This document shows, in pieces, positions 18,744 through 27,805 of a stretch of DNA of 64,000 bases. The stretch lies in the NCBI GenBank assembly GCA_001897435.1, contig MKSV01000007.1, positions 186,001 through 250,000 on the forward strand. Direction: 5' to 3'. The notes under the pieces are model-generated. The model made no database searches. It was not told where the DNA came from and was given only the letters and a program-made list of their open reading frames with translations. The stretch's first letter is position 1; each line of letters opens with the position of its first letter. Source of the DNA: Acidobacteriales bacterium 59-55. Its GTDB lineage: Bacteria; Acidobacteriota; Terriglobia; Terriglobales; Acidobacteriaceae. The position numbers were made by a program, and so were the translations under genes.

Positions 18744-20618
18744 GTGAGACGTATCTGGCGGTTGCTGCTCTATGTGCAGCCCTATGCGCTGTATTCACTG
18801 CTCTCCGTGTTGTTGATGGCCGTCGTGGGCGCGATGGCGGCGTTTCGTCTGCTGCTGGTCAAGCCCATCTTCGACAATGTCTTGAGTCCGAATGCATCGG
18901 CGAACATTCTTGTCTTCAAAGTGCCGCATTTGGGATGGTCGCTCGACCTGAATTTCCTTGTTCCCAGCCACTTTCACAATGCATGGGACGTTGTCGCCTA
19001 CGCGCTGGTGGTTTCGGCTCTGTTGAAGTCGGTCTGTGACTATGCGGGAACGTATCTCGTGAACTACGCCGGGTTCGGGATGATTACGGACCTGCGCAAC
19101 GATCTCTACGATGCCATTCTGCGGCGCTCCATCGCATTTTTTCAGAAGCACACGACCGGCACACTGCTTTCGACGCTGATCAATGACATTGAGCGCGTAC
19201 AGTTCGCGATGTCGTCGGTCTTGAGCGATTTCCTGCAACAGTTCTTCACCTTGCTTTTTACGATCGGCGTGGTGGTGGTGGTCGGCGGCAAACTGGCATG
19301 GGTGCTGCTGCTCTTTGTGCCGATTGTGATCTCGTCGGCCCGGCGCATCGGTCGCGGCGTGCGGCATACGACGCGCAAAGGGCAAGACAAACTGGCCGAG
19401 ATTCAGAACATCCTGCACGAGACGATTACCGGAAACCGCATCGTCAAGGCGTTCGGCATGGAGTTGTGGGAGACAACCCGTTTTCGCAAGGCCGCGACGC
19501 GGCTCTTTCAGGCGAACCTTAAGTCGGTAAGCGTACAGGCCATCAGCTCGCCCTTGATGGATGCGTTGGGATCGGTGGGCATTGCGTTGCTGCTCTATCT
19601 GGGAAGGCAGCGAATCGTTCACGGCGGCATGACGGCCGGCTCGTTCGTCACCTTTCTTATCGCGGTGTTTACGCTCTATGATCCGGTGCGAAAGTTCGCG
19701 CTCTTCTATAACAGCTTCCAGCAGGCTCTGGGAGCAAGCGAAGACATCTTCGAATTCATGGACGCACAGGACGATGTGCAGGAGAAAAAACATGCGCATG
19801 TCCTCAAGGGATTCAGCAAAGAGATTTGTTTTGAAGATGTGGGCTTTGCGTATGAAACCGAGGGAGAAAGCAAGCAGGTGCTGCAGGGCATCAGCTTCTC
19901 GGTTCATCCCGGCGAGGTGCTTGCGTTCGTGGGACCGAGCGGCGCGGGTAAGTCTTCGCTGGTCAACCTGATTCCGCGCTTCTTCGATGTAAACGAGGGA
20001 CGGATCACGCTGGACGGATTCGATCTTCGCGATGTGACCATTGCCTCCCTGCGCAAGCAGATCGGCAAGGTGACGCAGGAGACCGTGCTGTTCAACGATA
20101 CGGTGCGCAACAATATCGCCTACGGCCAGCCGGATGTTCCTTTGAGCAAGGTGGAAGAGGCGGCGCGCATGGCGCTGGCGCACGATTTCATCATGAACAT
20201 GCCCGAAGGGTATAACACCAGGATTGGCGAGAAGGGCGTTCGCCTGAGCGGGGGCGAACGGCAGCGGCTTGCCATCGCACGTGCAATTCTGAAGAATGCG
20301 CCAATCCTGATTCTCGATGAGGCGACCTCTGCGCTGGACATGGAGAGCGAGCATCTGGTGCAAGCCGCGCTGGCCAATCTGATGCACGGGCGAACAGTGT
20401 TTGTGATCGCGCATCGTCTTTCCACCGTTCGCCGGGCTACGCGAATCGCGGTGATCGAGAACGGACAGATTACGGAGATGGGAACGCATGAAGAGTTGTT
20501 GATGCAATCGGGTACCTACCGGCGGCTCCACGACCTGCAATTCAGCGACGAAGAGTTGAATAGCATGGGGAGCGGCGAGGTTGCCCCTGCGGCGGCAGAG
20601 TTGGAGGGCACTGCATGA
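18744..20618 (+). CDS. msbA: Lipid A export ABC transporter MsbA-like
   Basis: The 624-residue protein is a half-transporter with six predicted N-terminal membrane helices and a C-terminal ATPase. The membrane part includes the coupling-helix region FFQKHTTGTLLSTLINDIERV; the nucleotide domain has Walker A VGPSGAGKSS, signature LSGGERQRLAIARA, Walker B ILILDEATSALD and the switch AHRLSTV. Size and context near LptB, LpxL-like and LpxD-like genes suggest flipping of lipid A-core across the inner membrane, though related drug exporters share the fold. It starts at GTG after GGGAGAG. Its stop overlaps the yicC start by 4 nt. Confidence 0.88.
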   Translation: MRRIWRLLLYVQPYALYSLLSVLLMAVVGAMAAFRLLLVKPIFDNVLSPNASANILVFKVPHLGWSLDLNFLVPSHFHNAWDVVAYALVVSALLKSVCDYAGTYLVNYAGFGMITDLRNDLYDAILRRSIAFFQKHTTGTLLSTLINDIERVQFAMSSVLSDFLQQFFTLLFTIGVVVVVGGKLAWVLLLFVPIVISSARRIGRGVRHTTRKGQDKLAEIQNILHETITGNRIVKAFGMELWETTRFRKAATRLFQANLKSVSVQAISSPLMDALGSVGIALLLYLGRQRIVHGGMTAGSFVTFLIAVFTLYDPVRKFALFYNSFQQALGASEDIFEFMDAQDDVQEKKHAHVLKGFSKEICFEDVGFAYETEGESKQVLQGISFSVHPGEVLAFVGPSGAGKSSLVNLIPRFFDVNEGRITLDGFDLRDVTIASLRKQIGKVTQETVLFNDTVRNNIAYGQPDVPLSKVEEAARMALAHDFIMNMPEGYNTRIGEKGVRLSGGERQRLAIARAILKNAPILILDEATSALDMESEHLVQAALANLMHGRTVFVIAHRLSTVRRATRIAVIENGQITEMGTHEELLMQSGTYRRLHDLQFSDEELNSMGSGEVAPAAAELEGTA

Positions 20619-21520
20619 GTGCGATTTATTCGATGACCGGGTATGCAAATCTGCGCGGTTCGGTGAGGGAGGAGCTCGGGTTTACGCTGACCATCAAGAG
20701 CGTGAATCACCGGTTTCTCGATCTGCAATTCCGTCTGCCGTCATCCTGCGACGGGCTGGAGATCCAGTTGCGACGCATGTTGAAGGAGAGGCTGCGGCGC
20801 GGTCACGTTGACTTGACCTTGCAGTTGGAGCGGAAGGCAAATGTTCAGATCCAGTTGAATGCCGGCCTGCTGGACGCTTACGTCAAGGCGTTTCGCGAGG
20901 CCTCGGCGCTCCATGGATTGACCGGCGAGCCGGATATGAATACTCTGCTGCGACTCCCCGGCCTGATGAGCGCCGAGAGCAGCGTGAACGAAGAGGCGAT
21001 GCAGGGGCTGGAGCAGGCAGTTCTGCCGCTGGTCGACGATCTGGTCGCCAGGTTGAACGAAGTTCGGGCGCAAGAGGGTGCGGCACTGGCAGCAGAGTTG
21101 CGCGCATCGATGTCGCGGTTGCTGACCTTCGCAACGGAGGTCGCGGAGTTGCGCAGCGGCGTGCGCGAGGCCTTGTTTGAACGTCTGCGGGCGCGGCTGG
21201 CCGAACTGATGCAGGGCACCTCGGTGAGCGAGGAGCGCCTGCTCGCGGAGGCGGCAGTGCTGGCTGAGAAGAGCGATGTCGAAGAGGAGATCGTGCGTCT
21301 GCGGACTCATGTCGATCACTTCACCGCGCTTCTGGACGCGGGTGGAGAACTGGGCAAACGATTGGATTTTCTATTGCAGGAGCTGAACCGCGAGGCTAAC
21401 ACAATGCTGTCCAAGACCAGCGGAGCGTCGGGCGGCAACAGCTTGCGCATCACCGAACTGGGACTGGAGATGAAGGCGGAGATCGAGAAGGCGCGGGAAC
21501 AGGTTCAGAATCTCGAATAG
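20615..21520 (+). CDS. yicC: YicC family endoribonuclease
   Basis: The 301-residue protein has the YicC N-terminal domain (SMTGYANLRGSV, then SVNHRFLDLQFRLP) and the DUF1732 C-terminal domain (DVEEEIVRLRTHVDHF, GKRLDFLLQELNREANTMLSK). YicC proteins form multimers that clamp and cleave RNA and modulate sRNA turnover in E. coli. The C-terminal motif EMKAEIEKAREQVQNLE is standard. The start overlaps the msbA stop (ATGA), so the two are coupled. gmk follows after 55 nt; yicC-gmk-rpoZ is a widely conserved order. Confidence 0.92.
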   Translation: MSAIYSMTGYANLRGSVREELGFTLTIKSVNHRFLDLQFRLPSSCDGLEIQLRRMLKERLRRGHVDLTLQLERKANVQIQLNAGLLDAYVKAFREASALHGLTGEPDMNTLLRLPGLMSAESSVNEEAMQGLEQAVLPLVDDLVARLNEVRAQEGAALAAELRASMSRLLTFATEVAELRSGVREALFERLRARLAELMQGTSVSEERLLAEAAVLAEKSDVEEEIVRLRTHVDHFTALLDAGGELGKRLDFLLQELNREANTMLSKTSGASGGNSLRITELGLEMKAEIEKAREQVQNLE

Positions 21521-21575
21521 AAACAGCGTGCAGGTACACTGCACGGATACCGTATAGGCAGGGTGTTACGAACGG

Positions 21576-22235
21576 ATGGCAGGCATACTTTTTATTATTT
21601 CGGCTCCTTCGGGCTCAGGCAAATCAACGCTGGTGACCCAGTTGCGAACCTTGGTTGAAGGGCTGGACTTTTCCATCTCCTATACGACGCGTGCGCCTCG
21701 CGGCTCGGAGGAGAACGGGCGCGAATACCACTTCACCAGCCGCGAGGAGTTTGAGCGGATGGTCGCCGCTGGCGACTTTCTGGAATGGGCCGAAGTCTTC
21801 GGAAACTATTATGGAACGGCGGTATCGGCGCTGGGGCATGCGAAGGCTGCAGGCAAGGATCTGCTGCTGGACATCGATGTGCAGGGTGCGCTGCAGGTAA
21901 TGAAGAAGCTGCCGGAGGCGGTGTCGATCTTCATCCTGCCGCCCAGTCCGGAGGTATTGGAGATGCGTTTGCGCAACCGCAGCGAGGCAGAGCACATGAC
22001 CTCGGAGGCGGTGATCGAAGGCAGGCTGGCCGAGGCGCGGAACGAGTTAAAACGACTTACGGAATATAAATATGCGCTGGTGAACGACGTTCTCGACCAG
22101 GCGGTGGCGGAGATGCGCGCCATTGTTTTGTTCGAACGCGGAGTGCGGGATGGGGTGCAGGCGGTGGCGGCCAGTTGCAGAACGGATGCGGCTTCACCTC
22201 GGCTCAGCAGCGCTCTGAGCACTTTTGGAGGATAA
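21576..22235 (+). CDS. gmk: Guanylate kinase
   Basis: This 219-residue enzyme phosphorylates GMP to GDP with ATP. It shows P-loop SAPSGSGKSTL at residues 9-19, the GMP-binding segment SYTTRAPRGSEENGREYHF, and LLLDIDVQGALQV. The lid-region residues LRNRSEAE are as expected. A C-terminal extension of about 20 residues (after RGVRDGVQAV) is poorly conserved. It is placed between yicC and rpoZ, linking nucleotide supply with the omega subunit as in many bacteria. Confidence 0.95.
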   Translation: MAGILFIISAPSGSGKSTLVTQLRTLVEGLDFSISYTTRAPRGSEENGREYHFTSREEFERMVAAGDFLEWAEVFGNYYGTAVSALGHAKAAGKDLLLDIDVQGALQVMKKLPEAVSIFILPPSPEVLEMRLRNRSEAEHMTSEAVIEGRLAEARNELKRLTEYKYALVNDVLDQAVAEMRAIVLFERGVRDGVQAVAASCRTDAASPRLSSALSTFGG

Positions 22236-22311
22236 TGGACGGGTTATCCACTACGAATTGTATGGGACATTGTGCTGTGCTGAGGTAGATTCTGTTTACG
22301 GGGTGAGACGC

Positions 22312-22521
22312 ATGACGATTGAGAATGCTTTCCACAACAAATACAGCCTGGTCAAAGGGGCGGCGCGGCGTGCACGTCAGTTGCAGTCGGGCGCTTCTCC
22401 ATTGATCGTTCCGAAGTCGATGAAGGCCTGCCGCGTGGCCCAGGAAGAGATCGAGCAGGGGCATGTGAAGTTTGTGCTGCCGGAGAAGGTCGTCGAGCCG
22501 ACACTCGATCACCTGGTTTAG
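22312..22521 (+). CDS. rpoZ: RNA polymerase omega subunit
   Basis: I place the start at ATG 22312, where GGGGTGAG lies about 6 nt upstream, although the frame opens earlier. The 69-residue product contains NAFHNKYSLVKGAARRARQL, the omega fold that packs on the C-terminus of beta prime and helps RNA polymerase assembly and ppGpp response. It is slightly shorter than the E. coli subunit, as usual outside Gammaproteobacteria. The gap from gmk is 76 nt and udg starts 23 nt downstream. Confidence 0.9.
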   Translation: MTIENAFHNKYSLVKGAARRARQLQSGASPLIVPKSMKACRVAQEEIEQGHVKFVLPEKVVEPTLDHLV

Positions 22522-22544
22522 CCCGCGCGCGATAGCATAGAGCC

Positions 22545-23402
22545 ATGGCAGTCGATGCGGAGCAGCAACTGCGGGCGTACGTCGAATACTTCCGCGATCT
22601 GGGGATTCACGATTTCTATCGCCGTGGCGAGCCGGGTGCGATCGAAGCGGCTGAAGTGATTGCTGCTGTGTCGTCCGCTTCGCCGCAGCCGCCTCCGATT
22701 GTCCTGGAGCCTGCGCCTGTCCTGGTTGCCGCCTCGGCGCCCCACCATCCCCAGGAGGGGGTTATTCCCAAGCCATTCAGTTTCAACGATCTTGCTCCCG
22801 TGCCGCAGGTCCGGGTCGCTGTGTCCGCCCGCCCGGGGGCGTTGCAGGCGATCCGCGATGAGATCGCAGATTGCACTCGATGCCCGCTGGCCTATGCAGG
22901 GCGGCGGAATATCGTCTTCGGCGAAGGTGATGCCAGTGCGCGGCTAATGTTCGTGGGCGAGGGACCGGGAGCTGACGAGGATGCATCGGGGCGTCCCTTC
23001 GTGGGCAAGGCGGGGCAGCTTTTGAATAACATGATCGCCGCGATGGGGCTGCAGCGGGAAGAGGTCTACATTGCCAATATCGTCAAGTGCCGGCCGCCGG
23101 CGAACCGGGTGCCGGAGCCGGTAGAGGCCAATACCTGCGCACAGTTTCTGGTGAAGCAGATCGATGTGGTACAACCGGAGGTCGTTGTGGCGCTGGGGTC
23201 CACGGCGGCGACATATCTGCTCGGCGTGAAGCAGTCGCTGGCCTCACTGCGAGGACACTGGCATAGCTGTCGTGGAGCGAAGCTGGCGGTGACCTACCAT
23301 CCTGCGTTTCTGCTGCGCGATCCCCGGCAGAAGGGCGAGGCGTGGAAGGACCTGCAAAGGGTGATGGCGGAGATGGGGCTGAAGGCCCCTGCCAAGAAAT
23401 AA
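22545..23402 (+). CDS. Family 4 uracil-DNA glycosylase
   Basis: The 285-residue protein has an 80-100-residue N-terminal extension with Pro/Ala-rich linker, then a UDGa (family 4) core. Seen are the first two iron-sulphur cysteines in CTRCPL, motif 1 FVGEGPGADEDASG, the third cysteine at VKCRPP, the fourth in ANTCAQF and the late HPAFLLRDP motif. It removes uracil from DNA in base-excision repair and carries a 4Fe-4S cluster. Such proteins are sometimes annotated as bacteriophage SPO1 polymerase-related. It ends the housekeeping run; the convergent RNase T2 gene stops 9 nt away. Confidence 0.92.
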   Translation: MAVDAEQQLRAYVEYFRDLGIHDFYRRGEPGAIEAAEVIAAVSSASPQPPPIVLEPAPVLVAASAPHHPQEGVIPKPFSFNDLAPVPQVRVAVSARPGALQAIRDEIADCTRCPLAYAGRRNIVFGEGDASARLMFVGEGPGADEDASGRPFVGKAGQLLNNMIAAMGLQREEVYIANIVKCRPPANRVPEPVEANTCAQFLVKQIDVVQPEVVVALGSTAATYLLGVKQSLASLRGHWHSCRGAKLAVTYHPAFLLRDPRQKGEAWKDLQRVMAEMGLKAPAKK

Positions 23403-23411
23403 CGGTTTTCT

Positions 23412-24101
23412 TTAAGGCGCGGTTTGCGGTGGTGGGATGCGGACCGTATTGGCGCGGCAGGTGCGGATAGGGCCGCAGGCGATAGGCCGGAGGGTCTTGT
23501 CCATGCAGACCTCGACGGCGGTGAGATAGTTGTTGCCGCAACTAAGCGCAAGGCTGTCGCGGGGAAAGGCGGGATTGGACCGCGTGAAAAGGTTGAGAAT
23601 CTGTCCCGGTGGCATCGATATCTGGCGTTGCAGTGTGGATAGCTCGGCAGGAATGCTGACCGAGTTCACCGCCTTGCGGGCGAGCGTGAAGAAGGCATCG
23701 GGGCCGAGGCCGGAGCAGGTGCCGTGAGTCTTCCACTCATGGCGAAGCAGACCGGGATCAGGATAGATATCGCTGAATGTGGCTGGGTTTTGCGGTCCGG
23801 GCTCGGTCGAGCAGTTCTCCGGGTAGCTTCCGCTGGTGTTCTGGGGCCAGAGGCCGTGCAGGGTAAAGGCGCGGTGCTGGGCGCATTCAGCGGCGGTGGG
23901 ATGACTGTGGCAAAACTCCGGCGACCAGGAGAGGTTCAGAAGGTAATAGTCGAAGGTCTGAGTGTTTGCCGCTTGAGAGCCGGAATCCTGTTGCCGGGAT
24001 GCCGATTGAAGGGTGGAAGACGGCTGCGCTGAAGGGTTGGACGTATTGCAGCCAAGAGCCAGAAACAGAAGGAAGGTTGCAAGAGTGGCTGAATTCTTCA
24101 T
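23412..24101 (-). CDS. Ribonuclease T2 family lipoprotein
   Basis: The 229-residue protein starts with a lipoprotein-type signal (MKNSATLATFLLFLALGCNT, Cys18) and a Ser/Gln-rich linker. Both catalytic segments of RNase T2 are intact: CAS-I FTLHGLWPQ with His82, and CAS-II HEWKTHGTCSG with His121, Glu122 and His126. T2 enzymes are acid, metal-independent, low-specificity ribonucleases; this one should act in the periplasm or on the outer membrane, perhaps for phosphate or nucleotide scavenging. Eight or more cysteines are present for disulphides. It converges on the udg gene. Confidence 0.9.
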   Translation of the reverse strand: MKNSATLATFLLFLALGCNTSNPSAQPSSTLQSASRQQDSGSQAANTQTFDYYLLNLSWSPEFCHSHPTAAECAQHRAFTLHGLWPQNTSGSYPENCSTEPGPQNPATFSDIYPDPGLLRHEWKTHGTCSGLGPDAFFTLARKAVNSVSIPAELSTLQRQISMPPGQILNLFTRSNPAFPRDSLALSCGNNYLTAVEVCMDKTLRPIACGPIRTCRANTVRIPPPQTAP

Positions 24102-24206
24102 GTTAGGCTCGACCTCGGGCGCTGGACTTTATTGAGTCTAAGCCATCGATATCAGTCATTGCGAAGCAATCACGGTTTATGATGTCGAGCGGGAGAAGGA
24201 CTCATT

Positions 24207-24953
24207 ATGAACAGGCTTAAGGGAAAACGTGCCTTGATTACAGGAGGCACCAGCGGTATCGGCCTTGAGACGGCCCGAGCGTTTTTTCGCGAAGGAGCAC
24301 GTCTGGCGGTTACAGGAACCAATCCGGCCAGGCTCGACGCCGCGCGTACAGAACTCGGAAGCGATGTGCTCGTCCTTTCCTCCGATGCTGGCGATCCGGC
24401 TGCTCAGAAGGCTGTTGCCGAGACGGTTCGCCATGCCTTTGGCGGCCTCGATGTCTTGTTCCTCAATGCCGGAATCGCTGAGCTGCGGCCGGTCGAGCAG
24501 TGGGATGAAGCTGCTTTCGATCGTTCCGTGGCGTTGAACCTGAAAGGCCCGTTCTTTCTGATTCAGGCGCTGCTGCCGATCCTGGGCAATCCTGCTTCGA
24601 TCGTAATCAACGCGTCGGTCAACGCACATATAGGCATGCCGAACACAAGCGTCTACGGTGCCACCAAGGCCGCGATCCTCTCGCTGGCCAGGACGCTATC
24701 GGGCGAACTGGTCTCACGAGGCATCCGGGTGAACGCCATCAGTCCGGGACCGATTGCCACGCCGCTTTACAGCAAACTGGGGCTGTCCGAGACCGATCTC
24801 AAGACGGTGTCGGCTTCCATCCAAAGCCAGGTCCCGCTTGGCCGGTTCGGCCAGCCGAGCGAGATTGCGAGCGCCGCCGTCTTTCTGGCCTCGGACGAAT
24901 CCGCGTTCACGGTGGGCAGCGAAATCCTGATTGATGGCGGTATGTCTCTCTGA
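24207..24953 (+). CDS. Short-chain dehydrogenase/reductase
   Basis: The 248-residue classical SDR shows the cofactor motif TGGTSGIG at residues 12-19, LNAG (residues 90-93), a catalytic Ser in INASVNAH and YGATK (Tyr-x-x-x-Lys). It ends with IDGGMSL, normal for the family. A strong GGGAGAAGGA ribosome site precedes the ATG. Its substrate is unknown; neighbours do not help, because the next gene is a separate Tat-exported oxidoreductase 111 nt downstream. Confidence 0.88.
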   Translation: MNRLKGKRALITGGTSGIGLETARAFFREGARLAVTGTNPARLDAARTELGSDVLVLSSDAGDPAAQKAVAETVRHAFGGLDVLFLNAGIAELRPVEQWDEAAFDRSVALNLKGPFFLIQALLPILGNPASIVINASVNAHIGMPNTSVYGATKAAILSLARTLSGELVSRGIRVNAISPGPIATPLYSKLGLSETDLKTVSASIQSQVPLGRFGQPSEIASAAVFLASDESAFTVGSEILIDGGMSL

Positions 24954-25064
24954 AGTGAGCGCATCATGAGTCGTCGCAACTGGACATCTGCCCCCGAATG
25001 ACATAACTTTCTGCTGGCAGCGGAACGATAATATTTTGCGTCGCGAAAAGAGATTGAACTGAAG

Positions 25065-26405
25065 ATGACAAGTCTGAATCGTAGGAGTTTTCTTAAAGCG
25101 GCAGGCGTAGCAGCCGCCGGATCAGGGCTGCATATGCTTGCACAGGCTCCGCAGCAAGCCGGGCAAACCGTATCGCCCAACGACCATATCCAGATCGCTC
25201 TGATCGGTGCCGGGGGCCAGGGCCAGGGTGATACCAAGAACGCCGTTCAGGTGCCGGGCGTAAAACTGGTCGCCGTCGCCGATTGCTATGACGGCCGGCT
25301 GGCGCACTCGAAAGAGCTCTGGGGTAGCGATGTGTTTACGACGCGCGACTACCGCGAGGTTCTGGCGCGCAAGGATATCGACGCCGTCATCATCGCCACG
25401 CCCGACCACTGGCACAAGCAGGCGGCGGTCGATTCCATGAAGGCGGGCAAGGACGTCTATTGCGAGAAGCCGATGATCCATCTCTACTCCGATGGTCCGG
25501 AGATCATTGCGACGGCGAACTCGACCAAGCGCATCATCCAGATCGGCAGCCAGCGCGTTAGCTCCATCGTCTATGCAAAGGCAAAGGAACTGCTCGCTTC
25601 GGGCGCAATCGGCAAGCTGAACATGGTGTCGGCGCACTGGGACCGCAACTCCGCCATCGGTGCCTGGGACTATACCGTTCCCTTGGACGCGAGCCCCGAG
25701 ACCTGCGACTGGCCGCGCTTTCTGGGGACGGCGCCGAAGATCCCCTTCAACGCCGAGCAATTCTTCCAGTGGAGAAAGTGGAAGGCCTACGGCAGCGGCG
25801 TAGCCGGCGACCTCTTCGTCCACCTCTTCAGCGGAACGCACTTTATCACCAACTCGCTCGGCCCGACCAGGGCCATGGCGACCGGCGGTCTGCGCTTCTG
25901 GAAGGATGGCCGCAACGTCCCTGACGTGATGGTGGCGCTGTTCGACTATGAGGAGGGCTTCAACCTCAGCCTGCGCGTCAACTTCGTCAACGGCGGCTCG
26001 GAGAGCGAGGGTCTGCTCTTTACCGGCTCGGAGGGAACCATCGAGATCGCTGGCAATTCCGTTACGGTGAATCGCGTGCCGCGCGAGAAGGAGCCGGGCT
26101 ACACGGTCAGCACCTTTACCGAAGCGATGCAGAAGCGGTATCTCGACCAGTATCGGGAGAAATATCCGATTGAGCATCCCGTGGGCCCGCCGCCGGTTGG
26201 CGTCGAGAGGTATGTCGCGCCTAAAGGCTACAGCGACAGCTACGACCACTTCCACAACTTCTTCAACTCCGTGCGCTCGCGCAAGCCAGTTGTGGAAGAC
26301 GCTGAGTTCGGATTCCGCGCTGCCGGGGCGGCGTTGTTGAGCAACCTCAGCATGGAAAAGGAAAAGATCGTCCAGTGGAATCCGCAGGCGATGAAATTGG
26401 CGTAA
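25065..26405 (+). CDS. Tat-exported Gfo/Idh/MocA oxidoreductase
   Basis: The 446-residue protein begins MTSLNRRSFLKAAGVAAAGS, a textbook twin-arginine signal, so it is folded with cofactor before export. The Rossmann domain has LIGAGGQGQG and the family motif YCEKPMIH, where the Lys is catalytic. The C-terminal Gfo/Idh domain contains the GGSESEGLLFTGSEG strand. Periplasmic members such as glucose-fructose oxidoreductase retain NAD(P) and oxidise or isomerise sugars. It is followed after 63 nt by a secreted FG-GAP protein, suggesting both serve one extracytoplasmic carbohydrate process. Confidence 0.87.
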   Translation: MTSLNRRSFLKAAGVAAAGSGLHMLAQAPQQAGQTVSPNDHIQIALIGAGGQGQGDTKNAVQVPGVKLVAVADCYDGRLAHSKELWGSDVFTTRDYREVLARKDIDAVIIATPDHWHKQAAVDSMKAGKDVYCEKPMIHLYSDGPEIIATANSTKRIIQIGSQRVSSIVYAKAKELLASGAIGKLNMVSAHWDRNSAIGAWDYTVPLDASPETCDWPRFLGTAPKIPFNAEQFFQWRKWKAYGSGVAGDLFVHLFSGTHFITNSLGPTRAMATGGLRFWKDGRNVPDVMVALFDYEEGFNLSLRVNFVNGGSESEGLLFTGSEGTIEIAGNSVTVNRVPREKEPGYTVSTFTEAMQKRYLDQYREKYPIEHPVGPPPVGVERYVAPKGYSDSYDHFHNFFNSVRSRKPVVEDAEFGFRAAGAALLSNLSMEKEKIVQWNPQAMKLA

Positions 26406-26468
26406 CGGTATCTTTGCCATCAGCCTCTTGTTGGTAACTTCACCTTCAGAGGTTGTATTCAGGTTTTT

Positions 26469-27770
26469 ATGAGAATCTCCGCTCTTGTTCTCGTTCTCTT
26501 CTTCTTGATGGGCGCAGGCGTTGCTTCTGCGCAGAGCCGTGGCACTGCCAGGGAGGTTCTCAAGTCCACCCCCGGCAATGGCCCCGGCGGCAGTCCGCGC
26601 ACTGCGTTTCTGACGCATCGGCTGGGGACGGATCATGCCGAGGCGATTACCACGCTCGATATGAATGGGGATGGCTTCGACGATCTGCTGAGTGGAGCGT
26701 ACTGGTACGAGAATCCAGGCGCACACGGCGGAGAATGGAAGCGGCATCAGTACCGGACGGTCGGGATTCATGAGGAGTTCGTCAACGACTGCGCCGAGTG
26801 GACGATTGATGTGAATCACGATGGCGCTCCCGACGTGGTGACCACCGGATGGATCACGAACGGACTCTGGTGGTACGAGAATCCGAAGAAGACGGGAGTG
26901 ATGTGGCAGAAGCACCTGATCGCTGACAGCTACGACACCGAAGGTGGCGTGATGGCCGACATCAATGGCGACGGCAAACCCGACGTCGCGGTGGCGCATT
27001 ACAACCACTCGGGCATCCTTTGGGTCGATTTTTCGGGCGCTCAGCCTAAGGTGCATCACGTCGGGGGCAAAGAGCAGGATGGTCACGGCATCGGGGTTGC
27101 CGATATCGACGGCGATGGCAAGGCAGACATCCTTACCCCTTACGGATGGTTCCAGAATGTCGATGCCGATCACGACAAGTGGGTGTGGCACGGGGACTGG
27201 AAGCTCGGCGAGACCGGATTTCCGATTATTGGCTATGACGTAAACAATGACGGCAAGCTGGATCTCATCTACGGGCAGGGCCACAGCTACGGTCTTTACT
27301 GGCTGGAGCAGGCGGGCACGTCTGCGCATCGGATCTGGACGCGGCACACCATCGACGAATCTTTTTCGCAGTCGCATGCGCTGAAGCTGGTCGATCTCGA
27401 CGGCGACGGCGAGCCTGAACTGGTGACGGGGAAGCGGTATCGCGGGCACTCGGGGGGCGATGCGGGGTCATACGATCCGGCGGTCATCTATGCATACAGG
27501 ATCGATCGTAAGACGGGGACTTTTACGCGCACCGCGATCTCGGTGAATGGCACCGCGGGCATTGGAACGCAGGTGATTGCGGAAGACCTGGACCACGATG
27601 GCGATACTGACCTTGCAACTGCCGGCAAGATGGGCGTGCACTTTATCGAGAATCTGAAGATCAACAAGAATGTCCCCAAAGCGACCCGCGAGGCGCAGCG
27701 GCCGATCGAACGCAACTGGCCATTTCCTGGTGAAGGACCAGAGGTCGAACAGGAGAACGGTCCGCGTTAA
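26469..27770 (+). CDS. Secreted FG-GAP/VCBS-repeat protein
   Basis: The 433-residue protein has a signal peptide (MRISALVLVLFFLMGAGVASA). It is built of repeated beta-propeller blades with Ca-binding-like loops: DMNGDGFDDLLSG, DVNHDGAPDVVTTG, DINGDGKPDVAVAH, DIDGDGKADILTP, DVNNDGKLDLIYG, DLDGDGEPELVTG and DLDHDGDTDLATAG, seven in all, enough for a closed seven-bladed propeller. Such proteins in Acidobacteria and Planctomycetes usually accompany secreted sugar-active enzymes. Its short gap after the Gfo/Idh gene suggests an operon. No catalytic residues can be assigned. Confidence 0.85.
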   Translation: MRISALVLVLFFLMGAGVASAQSRGTAREVLKSTPGNGPGGSPRTAFLTHRLGTDHAEAITTLDMNGDGFDDLLSGAYWYENPGAHGGEWKRHQYRTVGIHEEFVNDCAEWTIDVNHDGAPDVVTTGWITNGLWWYENPKKTGVMWQKHLIADSYDTEGGVMADINGDGKPDVAVAHYNHSGILWVDFSGAQPKVHHVGGKEQDGHGIGVADIDGDGKADILTPYGWFQNVDADHDKWVWHGDWKLGETGFPIIGYDVNNDGKLDLIYGQGHSYGLYWLEQAGTSAHRIWTRHTIDESFSQSHALKLVDLDGDGEPELVTGKRYRGHSGGDAGSYDPAVIYAYRIDRKTGTFTRTAISVNGTAGIGTQVIAEDLDHDGDTDLATAGKMGVHFIENLKINKNVPKATREAQRPIERNWPFPGEGPEVEQENGPR

Positions 27771-27805
27771 CAGCGGAGTTGTCCCGGTTCCATTAGGCTG
27801 GAGGG

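Noticed and set aside
18795..20648. A 617-codon minus-strand open frame inside msbA
   Set aside because: Antisense shadow of a protein with complete ABC motifs.
25122..27449. A 775-codon open frame on the minus strand
   Set aside because: It is antisense to the Gfo/Idh and FG-GAP genes, both of which have clear domains; its translation shows no recognisable motifs and reflects GC-rich third positions.
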